From NCBI RefSeq assembly GCF_014207985.1, contig NZ_JACHMI010000001.1:5377001-5441000 (forward strand): a stretch of DNA of 64,000 nt, in the 5' to 3' direction. The position numbers were made by a program, and so were the translations under genes. The notes under the pieces are model-generated. The model made no database searches and was not told the origin of the DNA. It saw only the letters and a program-made list of their open reading frames with translations. How positions within the stretch are numbered: the stretch's first letter is position 1; each line of letters begins with the position of its first letter. Positions 54,183 to 61,859 of this stretch are shown piece by piece. Source of the DNA: Nonomuraea rubra (lineage in GTDB: Bacteria > Actinomycetota > Actinomycetes > Streptosporangiales > Streptosporangiaceae).

Positions 54183-55114
54183 GCGGCCACCGCCTGCTCA
54201 CCGCGGCGGCGGAGCTGGGTGACGACGACCGTCATCGCGATGATCGCGATCATGAGCACGACCGACTGGGCCGCGCCGTAGCCGAGCTGCGAGCGGCTGA
54301 AGGAGGTCGTGAGGATGGCGAACACGGACGTCTGCGTGGCCCCCGCCGGCCCGCCGGCGGTGAGCGCGAGCACCAGCTCGTACACGCGGAGCAGGCCGAT
54401 CGCGGCGAGCACGACGTTGAGCGTGACGGCTGGGGCGAGCACGGGCAGCTTGACCCGCCAGAAGGTCTGCCACGGTCCGGCCCCGTCGATGACGGCCGCC
54501 TCCAGCAGCGAGGCGTCGATCGTCTGCAGACCCGCGAGGTAGAGCACGACGTTGACCCCGAAACTCGCCCAGATGATCACCACCACGGTCGTGACGGTGG
54601 CCCAGGCGGGGCTGGCGAGGAAGGGGAGGCGTTCCAGGCCGAGGCCGGTGAGCAACGCGTTGACCGCGCCGTTGCTGCCGAGGATCGAGGCCCAGAGGAA
54701 GCCGAGGATGACGGGTCCGATCACGTATGGGGAGAAGACCAGTACGCGCATGACCGTGTTGACGCGGGTGCTGCGGTTGAGCAGCACGGCGACGCCGAGG
54801 CCGAGCGCGTTGCAGGCGAGGGTGCCCACGACGGCGATCACGGCGGTGAAGCCGGCGGCTCGCAGCACCTCGGGATCCTGGACGAGCCGCTGGTAGTTGC
54901 GGGTACCGACCCACGAGGGCGGGATCGTGAAGCCGTCCCAGTCGGTGAGGCTGAGGTACACCGCGATCGCGATCGGGACGATGACGAACAGCGCGACCAG
55001 CACGAGCGCCGGTGCGATCATGACGGTGTCGGTGAGCAGGTCGAGGCGGGCGCCCCGGCGGCGGGTGACCGGAGCCGCCCCGGCGGCTCCGGTCCGGGCG
55101 TCACGACCCGGCAT
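54179..55114 (-). CDS. Sugar ABC transporter permease, MalF type
   Basis: 311 aa, six or seven membrane segments after an Arg-rich cytoplasmic start. The EAA loop SLLEAAVIDGAGPWQTFWRV with KLPVLAP is canonical for the CUT1 family. The ATG lies 14 bp inside the binding-protein gene, and the 3' end overlaps the MalG-type gene by 4 bp. It forms the transmembrane channel with the MalG-type subunit. Confidence 0.92.
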   Translation of the reverse strand: MPGRDARTGAAGAAPVTRRRGARLDLLTDTVMIAPALVLVALFVIVPIAIAVYLSLTDWDGFTIPPSWVGTRNYQRLVQDPEVLRAAGFTAVIAVVGTLACNALGLGVAVLLNRSTRVNTVMRVLVFSPYVIGPVILGFLWASILGSNGAVNALLTGLGLERLPFLASPAWATVTTVVVIIWASFGVNVVLYLAGLQTIDASLLEAAVIDGAGPWQTFWRVKLPVLAPAVTLNVVLAAIGLLRVYELVLALTAGGPAGATQTSVFAILTTSFSRSQLGYGAAQSVVLMIAIIAMTVVVTQLRRRGEQAVAA

Positions 55115-56345
55115 TCAGATCCCACCAGGAGTCCAGGGCGGCCGCCGCCTTCGCCGGCTCGGTGCCGACGTAGAGGGCCTGCACCTGCTTGTTGAGCTCG
55201 TCGCCGAAGCCGCCGGGGATCGTCGGCCCGGAGGTGCCGATCACGAGGCGGGCAGCGGCGTCGTGGATCGCCGCGACCTCCCGGTTGAGCGGGCTGCCCT
55301 CGTACGGGAACCCCTGGCGGAAGTTGCCCTCGGAGGCGAGCGACGCGGAGACCGCCTTCTTGTCGCTGACCAGGTATTTGACCAGACTGAGCGCCAGGTC
55401 CCGGTTCTTGGAGCCCTGCAGGATCGAGTACGGCTGCGCGGGCCCGCCGAGCTGCCCCGCGGGGCTCCCGTCGGTCGACGGCGCCGCGAAGACGCCCACG
55501 CCGAACGGGGGCTTGGCCTCGTCGATCGACGGCACGATCCAGTTGCCCATCACGTACGTCGCCGCCTTGCCGGAGGTGAAGCCGTCGATCGAGTCCTGGT
55601 ACTTCAGACCGAGCGCGTCGCGGTCCACCAGCCCGTCGGCGATCCAGCCGGCGTAGGCGTCGAGGTAGTCCTTGTACGCGCTGGCCGCGAAGGTGGCCGA
55701 GCCGGCGGTGCGCTGGGCGTAGAAATCGACGGAGGCGAGCAACTGCGGGTTGGCCAGCATGGCGAACTGCGCCCCGGTGACCCATTCGCCGGCCGTTTGC
55801 AGCGGCAGGTAGCCGGCCTTCTTGAGGGCCTTGAGGTCCTCGGTGAACTCCCCGAGGCTGACGGGCGGCCCGTCGATGCCGGCGTCGGCGAACGCCTTCT
55901 TGTTGTAGAAGACCAGCGACTGGATCTGCGCGCCGGTGGCGACCTGCCAGATCTTGCCGCCGACCTTGTTCTGCTGGGCGAGCGGCGTGTCGAGCACCCA
56001 GTCCTCCTCCGGGAAGGCGAGGAGCTGCGGCGCCACCACCGGGTCGAGGTTGCTGGCGACGATGTCCGGCACGTCGCCCGAGGCGAGCTCCTGCTGGAGG
56101 GTCGCCTGCACGTCCTCGGCGCTCGGCACCTCGATGGTGACGGTCACACCCTTGTGCTGGTCGACCCAGGGCTGGACGAGGTTCTGGTAGTACTCCTTGG
56201 TCAGGACGGGGGTGATGTTGGCCAGGATGCGGAGCTCGCCCCCGCCGCCTCCGCTGTCCCCGCCGCCGGTCGCGCATCCCGTCAGCAGTCCGGCCGTCAC
56301 GGCCGAAACCAGCAGGATCGCGATACCGCGCATGCTGTGTCGCAT
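55101..56345 (-). CDS. Extracellular sugar-binding lipoprotein (family 1)
   Basis: 414 aa, first gene of the operon. The lipobox LLTGC (Cys24) after a hydrophobic signal anchors it outside the membrane; a Gly/Ser-rich linker and the family 1 solute-binding fold follow (SAEDVQATLQQELASGDVPD, VVAPQLLAFPEED, AATYVMGNWIVPSIDEAKPP). It delivers an oligosaccharide to the two permeases. A perfect 22-bp palindrome stands 22 bp before the start, the likely GntR operator. ATG 56345 is used; ATG 56333 is possible. Confidence 0.92.
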   Translation of the reverse strand: MRHSMRGIAILLVSAVTAGLLTGCATGGGDSGGGGGELRILANITPVLTKEYYQNLVQPWVDQHKGVTVTIEVPSAEDVQATLQQELASGDVPDIVASNLDPVVAPQLLAFPEEDWVLDTPLAQQNKVGGKIWQVATGAQIQSLVFYNKKAFADAGIDGPPVSLGEFTEDLKALKKAGYLPLQTAGEWVTGAQFAMLANPQLLASVDFYAQRTAGSATFAASAYKDYLDAYAGWIADGLVDRDALGLKYQDSIDGFTSGKAATYVMGNWIVPSIDEAKPPFGVGVFAAPSTDGSPAGQLGGPAQPYSILQGSKNRDLALSLVKYLVSDKKAVSASLASEGNFRQGFPYEGSPLNREVAAIHDAAARLVIGTSGPTIPGGFGDELNKQVQALYVGTEPAKAAAALDSWWDLNAGS

Positions 56346-56366
56346 GAGTCTTCCTTGATCTGAAGT

Positions 56367-56388
56367 AATCGCCTATCGATAGGCGATT
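56367..56388. promoter_or_regulatory. GntR operator candidate 1 (sugar operon)
   Basis: AATCGCCTATC immediately followed by its exact complement makes a perfect 22-bp palindrome centred at 56377/56378. It sits between the operon promoter region and the binding-protein start, and related sites occur near 57112 and 57160. Confidence 0.75.
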
Positions 56389-56422
56389 GGCACAGTACGC
56401 CCCCGCGCGCTGAGCGGCAAGC

Positions 56423-57073
56423 CTAGGGAGCCTTCTGCGTCCCCAGGTCACCGGATGCGTGCGCGGTGAAGGCGCTCGCCGCGACCTCGGGATCTCCGCT
56501 CGTGAGCGCGTCGATGAGGTCGGCGTGCCAGCGGACAACCTGCGCGCGATCCCCCAGATAGGAGGGGTCGCCGATGGCGCGCTGGCTGATGAGCATCGGC
56601 TCCAGCGTGTCCCACAGCCTGGCGAGCACCGAGACGCCGGTGGAGGCGATCACGCTGCGGTGGAACTCGACGTCGAGTTTGCGGAAGGCCGCCCAGTCGT
56701 CGGCGTCGACGGCCGCCTGCATTCGTGTGACGATCGCCCGCAGCCGGGCGAGAACGGTGGCGTTCGCGGTGGTGACCGCGATTCGGGCACCCGCGGCCTC
56801 GATCGAGGCTCGCATCTGCCGCGCGACCGCGAACTCCTCGGGCGAGATCTCGGTCACGTAGCTACCGTGGCGGGGGACCGAGACGACGAGCCCCGCGTGT
56901 ACCAGCCGCTTCACCGCCTCGCGCACGGGCGCCTGGCTGATGCTGAGCTGACGGGCGAGCTCCGACTCCACGACACGGGATCCGGGCGCGCGCGTGCCGT
57001 CGAGGATCGAGGTGAGGATCAGGTCGTACACCTGGTCTGAGAGCAGTCCCCGGTTGATTCCGGTGTCAGTCAT
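56423..57073 (-). CDS. GntR/FadR-family transcriptional regulator
   Basis: 216 aa. The winged helix-turn-helix reads ESELARQLSISQAPVREAVK and RLVHAGLVVSVPRHGSYV, and the C-terminal FCD helical bundle has the metal-ligand pattern (ARQMRASIEAAGARIAV, DVEFHRSVIA, RWHADLIDAL). FCD regulators bind carboxylated ligands such as sugar acids, which fits an operon for uronates. It lies directly upstream of the sugar operon on the same strand, and palindromes before that operon, before itself and before the divergent beta-helix gene are its likely sites. Confidence 0.9.
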   Translation of the reverse strand: MTDTGINRGLLSDQVYDLILTSILDGTRAPGSRVVESELARQLSISQAPVREAVKRLVHAGLVVSVPRHGSYVTEISPEEFAVARQMRASIEAAGARIAVTTANATVLARLRAIVTRMQAAVDADDWAAFRKLDVEFHRSVIASTGVSVLARLWDTLEPMLISQRAIGDPSYLGDRAQVVRWHADLIDALTSGDPEVAASAFTAHASGDLGTQKAP

Positions 57074-57109
57074 GGCGCCTTTCCCTGTGGTCCGGTGGTG
57101 CTGCCTAGG

Positions 57110-57126
57110 CTAGCGATAGTCGATTG
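57110..57126. promoter_or_regulatory. GntR operator candidate 2 (regulator side)
   Basis: On the minus strand AATCGACTATCGCTAG, matching 14 of the first 16 bases of site 1. It lies about 37 bp before the GntR start and suggests autoregulation. Confidence 0.6.
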
Positions 57127-57159
57127 TCCCCATTGACCGCGCGGGATCTTGCTCGCTAA

Positions 57160-57184
57160 CTTTCGATAATCGATTAGTGATTGG
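57160..57184. promoter_or_regulatory. GntR operator candidate 3 (beta-helix gene side)
   Basis: On the minus strand AATCACTAATCGATTATCGA (about 57183-57164) agrees with site 1 at 14 of 20 positions, centred on ATCGAT. It lies just before the ATG at 57193, so it would block expression of the secreted protein. Confidence 0.55.
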
Positions 57185-57192
57185 ATCTCCGC

Positions 57193-59931
57193 ATGGCCCC
57201 TCGGAGCGTTGCGGCGCGTGCCGCCGCACTCGCCACAATCACCGCCGCAGTCCTACTCAGCGGCACCCTCACCAGCGCGTTCCCGGCCACAGCCGCGGCA
57301 GGGACCACCTACCACGTCAGTCCCTCCGGCTCCGACGCCAACCCCGGGACCTCCAGCTCGCCGTTCCGGCACATCCAGCGCTGCGCCACGGTCATGACCG
57401 CGGGGGACACCTGCCAGATCGCCTCCGGGACCTACCGCGAGACCATCACCCCGGCCGCCGACGGCACGGCGTCCGCCCGCATCACCTACACCGCCGCCCC
57501 GGGCGCCGCCGTCGTCGTCGACGGCAGCGACCCGGTGACCGGCTGGACACAGGTCACCCCGGCGCACCTGGCCGCGCTGCAGGCGGACGACCCCACCCTC
57601 AACGGGTCGGAGTTCGCCGCCGCCGTCACCGCCGGCCGGATCCACCGCGCCGCCGTCACCGTCAACGGCGGCCTGCCCGGGCAGCAGGTGTTCGTGGACG
57701 GCGCGATGCAACCCGAGGCCGCCTGGCCACACCCGGGCAACAACCCGGCCGAGCCGGTGCTCGCCTCCGCGCAATCCGGCACCCAGACCACGCTCTCCGA
57801 CCCGGCGCTCACCCAACCGGCCGGGTGGTGGGTCGGCGCCCGGCTCACGTCCCACAACTGGTTCGTCAGCGAGACCGGCACCGTGACCAGCTCGGCGGTG
57901 GGGTCGGTGACCGCCGGCAGCCTGCCGGCCTGCGTCGGGCTCAGCCCCAACCAGCGCAACCTCTACTCGCTGAGCGGCAAGCTGGCCCTGCTCGGCAGGC
58001 CCGGCGAATGGCACTACCGCCCGGACGACGGCCACCTCTACCTCTGGACCCCCGACGGGGCCGCCCCATCCAGTCACGCCGTCGAGCTGAAGAAGCGCGA
58101 CCTCGCCTTCGACCTGTCCGGCCGGGCGTACACGACCGTGCTGGGGATCGGGATCAAGGGCGCCACCGTGCGGACCTCGTCCACCACCCACCACGTGGTG
58201 CTCGACGGGATCACCGCGCGCTACGTCTCGGCGTACAGCGACCTGGTCGTCGACCCAGGCAAGATCACGCCCGCCGACCCCTGCGACGTGCTCACCGCCG
58301 GCGAGACCACCAGCGGCATCCAGCTGCGCGGCACGGCCAACATGCTGCGCAACAGCACGATCGACTGGAGCGCGGGCAACGGCGTGCTGGTGGCCGGCAC
58401 CGGCAACACGGTGACCAACAACCGCATCACGAACGCCGACTACATGGGCAGCTACGCCGCGAGCATCAACGTGCTCGGCAGCGGCCACCTCATCAGCCAC
58501 AACACGGCATGGGGCAGCGGGCGCAGCAACCTCAACATCGACAACAAGGTCGCCGGCACCACCGCGCCGGGTCATCTGATCCGCTACAACGACTTCGGCG
58601 ACTACGGCAAGCTCGTCAACGACGTCGGCGCCATCTACGTCTGCTGCCGCGTGGACCTGGCCGGCACGGTCATCGACCACAACCTGCTGCACGACGCGGC
58701 CCCCGGCGTCGCCCAGGACGGCCCGGCGCCCGGCGTCTACCTCGACCTGGAGACCCACAACGCCACGGTCGCCGACAACGTCGCCTGGAACCGCACCACC
58801 TACGGCGTCGTCCTCATCAACCCGAACGGCGGCACCACCTCGGGCAACAAGATCTACGGCAACACGAGTGGCACCGACCCGAAGGCCGTCAGCCTGTTCG
58901 GCGGCACCTACTCCACCTCCGAGGTGAAGAACAACATCGGCACGGTCGACACCGCGCCAGGGGTCACCGTCACCAACAACCTGCCCAACTCCACCAACCC
59001 GCACTTCACGAACGCCGCCGCGCTCGACTTCACGGTCACCGCCGGCTCCCCGGCCCGCAACGCCGGCGCGGTGCTGCCACCCTGGACGGACGGCTCCACC
59101 GACGCGACCCCCACCATCGGCGCCTACCAGTACGGCGCGGCGAAGTGGACCGGCGGCGTGCGCTCCACCGCCGCAGCCATCCAGGCGGAGTCTGCCGCGG
59201 CCAGCTCCGGCACCAACACCCGCTCCGGCGGCACCGGCACTGTCGTCGGCAGCTTCGACGGCGGCGACTGGCTCCGCTACGCGAACGTGCCCTTCGGCAA
59301 CGGCCGCACCATGTTCGCCGCAACCCTCGCGACCGAGACCCAGTACGCCAATCAGCGCTTCGAGATCCGCCTCGATTCCCCCACCGGCTCCGTCATCGGC
59401 ACCGCGACGGTCTCCTCGACCGGAAGCTTCGACCGGTTCGTCCCCCAGTACACCCCGATCACTCCCACCAGCGGTACCCACGACGTCTACCTCATCGCCC
59501 TCGGCACAGGTGCGGGCGTCGGCGACATCGACACGATCGCCTTCACCCGTACCCCGGCGAAGCTGGAGGCGGAGCACGCAGACGCCGGCTTCGGCACGAG
59601 CGTGGCGGTCGGCGGAACTGGGATGTTCGCCGGCAGCTTCGACGGCGGCGACAGCCTGGCCTTCCGCTCCGTCGACTTCGGGACAGGCCGCACGTCACTC
59701 TCCGCCTCCCTGGCCGTGGAGCCCGCCTACGCGGGCCAGACCTTCGAGATCCGTATCGACGACCCGGCGGGCCCGGTGATCGGCACGCTCACGACGTCCC
59801 CGACCGGCGGTTGGACCCGCTTCGCGACGCAGAGCACCACCATCGCGAGCACTACCGGCATGCACGACGTGTTCCTGGTGGCGACCGGTGGAGCGGGCGT
59901 CGCCAACATCGACTGGGTGGCGTTGGAGTAG
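57193..59931 (+). CDS. Secreted right-handed beta-helix protein with two CBM-type repeats
   Basis: 912 aa exported protein. Signal peptide (to about residue 37, ATAAAGTTYHVSPSGSDANP after it). The parallel beta-helix domain (about 40-640) opens with the typical SPSGSDANPGTSSSPF and has N-rich turns (GNTVTNNRITN, GTVIDHNLLHDA, NKIYGNTSG). Two related beta-sandwich repeats follow (about 650-780 and 785-912), each with GSFDGGD, a CBM6/35-like Ca and sugar site. Such proteins are pectate or alginate lyases or other polysaccharide-cleaving enzymes. It would make the oligosaccharides imported by the adjacent ABC system. The frame is open from TTG 57181; ATG 57193 is preferred. Confidence 0.88.
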   Translation: MAPRSVAARAAALATITAAVLLSGTLTSAFPATAAAGTTYHVSPSGSDANPGTSSSPFRHIQRCATVMTAGDTCQIASGTYRETITPAADGTASARITYTAAPGAAVVVDGSDPVTGWTQVTPAHLAALQADDPTLNGSEFAAAVTAGRIHRAAVTVNGGLPGQQVFVDGAMQPEAAWPHPGNNPAEPVLASAQSGTQTTLSDPALTQPAGWWVGARLTSHNWFVSETGTVTSSAVGSVTAGSLPACVGLSPNQRNLYSLSGKLALLGRPGEWHYRPDDGHLYLWTPDGAAPSSHAVELKKRDLAFDLSGRAYTTVLGIGIKGATVRTSSTTHHVVLDGITARYVSAYSDLVVDPGKITPADPCDVLTAGETTSGIQLRGTANMLRNSTIDWSAGNGVLVAGTGNTVTNNRITNADYMGSYAASINVLGSGHLISHNTAWGSGRSNLNIDNKVAGTTAPGHLIRYNDFGDYGKLVNDVGAIYVCCRVDLAGTVIDHNLLHDAAPGVAQDGPAPGVYLDLETHNATVADNVAWNRTTYGVVLINPNGGTTSGNKIYGNTSGTDPKAVSLFGGTYSTSEVKNNIGTVDTAPGVTVTNNLPNSTNPHFTNAAALDFTVTAGSPARNAGAVLPPWTDGSTDATPTIGAYQYGAAKWTGGVRSTAAAIQAESAAASSGTNTRSGGTGTVVGSFDGGDWLRYANVPFGNGRTMFAATLATETQYANQRFEIRLDSPTGSVIGTATVSSTGSFDRFVPQYTPITPTSGTHDVYLIALGTGAGVGDIDTIAFTRTPAKLEAEHADAGFGTSVAVGGTGMFAGSFDGGDSLAFRSVDFGTGRTSLSASLAVEPAYAGQTFEIRIDDPAGPVIGTLTTSPTGGWTRFATQSTTIASTTGMHDVFLVATGGAGVANIDWVALE

Positions 59932-60167
59932 CCCCGACATCCGGGACATATTTTTTGTGATTCCGGTTGCGTTGTACGCCTCAGCGGGCGGATGGGCCGC
60001 GCAGTGGGTGACGAACCATACATGCAGCGGCTCGTCTCCTGCCGGTGAACCCGTCAGCCGTGGCTCCTCCACCGGGCGTGTGTGGCCGGCCCCGTCGATG
60101 GGACGAGGGCCAGAAGGTCGCACACCTGGCACGCTTAAGCCAAGACGGGCACCGTAGTGGGCCATGA

Positions 60168-60683
60168 TCAGTGTTTCGCTCGCCTCGACTGCGGTGTGAA
60201 GGTCGGCTGCGAGTGGGTGGGAAGGGCGTCGGTGCCGAGCCCGGCAGCTTGGGCGGCCGTGGTGAGGGCACTGCAGGCGCGCTTGCGGGAGAGCCGCGCG
60301 GCATGCCTCGTGGCGAGCATGTCCTGCGCTGCGTATCCGTCTTGTGTGGTGAGGATGTCGTCCACGAGCATGGCGGCGATCGGCTTGGCGTCTTGCCGGC
60401 TCGGGCCGCTGGCGAAGTCGATCACGGCCAGGCCAAGTCGCGTGCGGAAGACGATCAGCTCGTCGGCGGGCTTGAAGGCGAGATATCGCTGTGGCATGGC
60501 CGCGATCTCCGTTTTGGCCGGCTGTCCGTCGGGCAGGACTGGGCTGCCCTCGTCGGCGTACGTCGTGCGTGCCAGCGTGAGCACCTCGTCGATGCGAGCC
60601 TGCAGCGGCCGGTACAGGGGTATGGGCCGCGCAGTCAGCGGGAAGCGCTGCGCGATCTGTGCGAGGTCAAGGGGCGCGTCCAT
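60168..60683 (-). CDS. Hypothetical protein, 171 aa
   Basis: Unrecognised cytoplasmic protein: MDAPLDLAQIAQRFPLTARP, LQARIDEVLTLARTTYADEG, RYLAFKPADELIVFRTRLGL, DFASGPSRQDAKPIAAMLVD. Composition is that of a folded protein. It begins 3 bp after the stop of a truncated gene on the same strand (60687), so the pair was once an operon. The missing part of its partner has been replaced by the TPR fragment. Function cannot be inferred. Confidence 0.55.
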   Translation of the reverse strand: MDAPLDLAQIAQRFPLTARPIPLYRPLQARIDEVLTLARTTYADEGSPVLPDGQPAKTEIAAMPQRYLAFKPADELIVFRTRLGLAVIDFASGPSRQDAKPIAAMLVDDILTTQDGYAAQDMLATRHAARLSRKRACSALTTAAQAAGLGTDALPTHSQPTFTPQSRRAKH

Positions 60684-60686
60684 GGG

Positions 60687-60792
60687 TCACGTCCAGTCGA
60701 TCACAAGCCGGGTGTCCGGCAGCTCGAACTGGTACGCGCCGGGCAGCCGGGTGTGCGCGTGGGCGATCAGCCCGGCCGGGCGCACGCACATC
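60687..60792 (-). pseudogene. 3' end of an unknown gene
   Basis: On the minus strand ELVMCVRPAGLIAHAHTRLP then GAYQFELPDTRLVIDWT and a stop, directly before the 171-aa gene. Upstream the sequence changes abruptly to a plus-strand TPR gene fragment, so only about 35 codons remain. The family is unknown. Confidence 0.45.
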
Positions 60793-61349
60793 ACGAGCTC
60801 ACCTGGGCCCTGTCACGACAAGGTCGCTACAGAGAGGCACTCGACCACGCGGAGCGAGCCCTCGACCTGTTCCGAGCCGCCGGCCACTTCCCTGGACACG
60901 CCAAGGCGCTCAACGGAGTCGGCAACTGCCACGCCCTACTCGGATACCACAACCGAGCTCTTGCGTACTGCCGCCGAGCCCTCACCCTGTTCCAGGAACT
61001 CGGCGACCTCAACGGCCAGGCCGCATCTCTCGACGGTCTCGGCTACGCACACCACCACCTCGGTCAGTACGACCTGGCCAAACGCTGTCACCAGCAGGCG
61101 CTCAAACTGCACCTGGACCTGGGCGACCGCATCGGCGAAGTCGAGGCGCTGATCCGTCTCGGCAACGCCCACCACACCGGCGGCGATCATGACAATGCCC
61201 GCGACACCTGGCGGCAAGCCCTCACCATTCTCGATGAGCTCGCTCACCCCGACGCCAGTCGCATCCGCGCCCAACTCGCCGACACCGAGCTGCACCTGAC
61301 CGCGGCCGGGGGTCCCGCTGGTGCACGGTTGTATTGGCCCCACCGGTAG
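60793..61349 (+). pseudogene. TPR-domain C-terminal fragment of an AfsR-like regulator
   Basis: From HHELTWALSRQGRYREALDH onward there are four or five TPR units (ALNGVGNCHALLGYHNRALA, SLDGLGYAHHHLGQYDLAKR, ALIRLGNAHHTGGDHDNARD). This sequence is typical of the tail of SARP/AfsR STAND regulators. The frame is open upstream to 60171 but that part is antisense to other genes and not TPR-like. So the HTH, BTAD and ATPase parts are missing and the fragment has no start. Its end is altered by the IS5 scrap that follows. Confidence 0.65.
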
Positions 61350-61545
61350 ATGACCGACGCACAGTGGGATTCGCCAGGCCGGACGGGAAGACGAGCCGCC
61401 GGCGGGGATCGTCGGCTCGCAAAGCGTCAAGGGCGCCGACATCCGCGGCTACGACGCGCGCAAGAAGGCCGACGGCCGTAAGCGATTCATCGTCACCGAC
61501 ACCACAGGCCTGCTCGCCACGGTCGTCGTCATGACCGCACGCTGG
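61346..61545 (+). pseudogene. IS5-family transposase scrap
   Basis: MTDAQW at about 61351 is the IS5 transposase opening. After a large deletion PAGIVGSQSVKGADIRGYDA then RKKADGRKRFIVTDTTGLLA (about 61395-61520) is the DSQSVK...KRxIVTDTxGLL block before the second Asp. The first catalytic residue (SQS instead of DSQS) and the rest are lost. It is a different IS5 subgroup from the remnant at 4868. Confidence 0.7.
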
Positions 61546-61859
61546 ACGGGGAAAGCCACTCGGCCCTCATCGCGGGAGGCCTCTTCTTCCTTCTTCCGGC
61601 GCCCACCTGGACTCCGGCCCGGCTGCGACGCCAACGCATCGACACGAGACCGACGAGGGGCCGGCAACGCGTGAGCTGGCCCGCATCCCTCCCGCGAGTG
61701 ACGGTGGTCCTGCGGCGAGCAATCCCGCTCGCCCGGCGCAGGCGGCCATCGGAACCATCTCGCATCGCCGATCTTCCCACATAGGTTCGGTCGTTTCGTT
61801 TCGGCCTTCACCGTAATGCCCTATTGACGAGACATGGCGCGCGTTTCAAGATTTCGGTC
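61546..61859. other. Intergenic stretch before the beta-propeller gene
   Basis: About 310 bp. No gene is recognised. The last 60 bp are relatively AT-rich and should hold the promoter of the gene at 61860; no clear ribosome site precedes that ATG. Confidence 0.5.

Noticed and set aside
57253..59577. 774-codon open frame on the minus strand
   Set aside because: It is the shadow of the beta-helix gene in GC-rich codons: Val/Gly/Ala/Arg-rich, with no domain or start signal.
57177..59960. 927-codon open frame on the plus strand
   Set aside because: Overlaps the beta-helix gene in another frame; Arg/His/Pro-rich without any repeat or motif.
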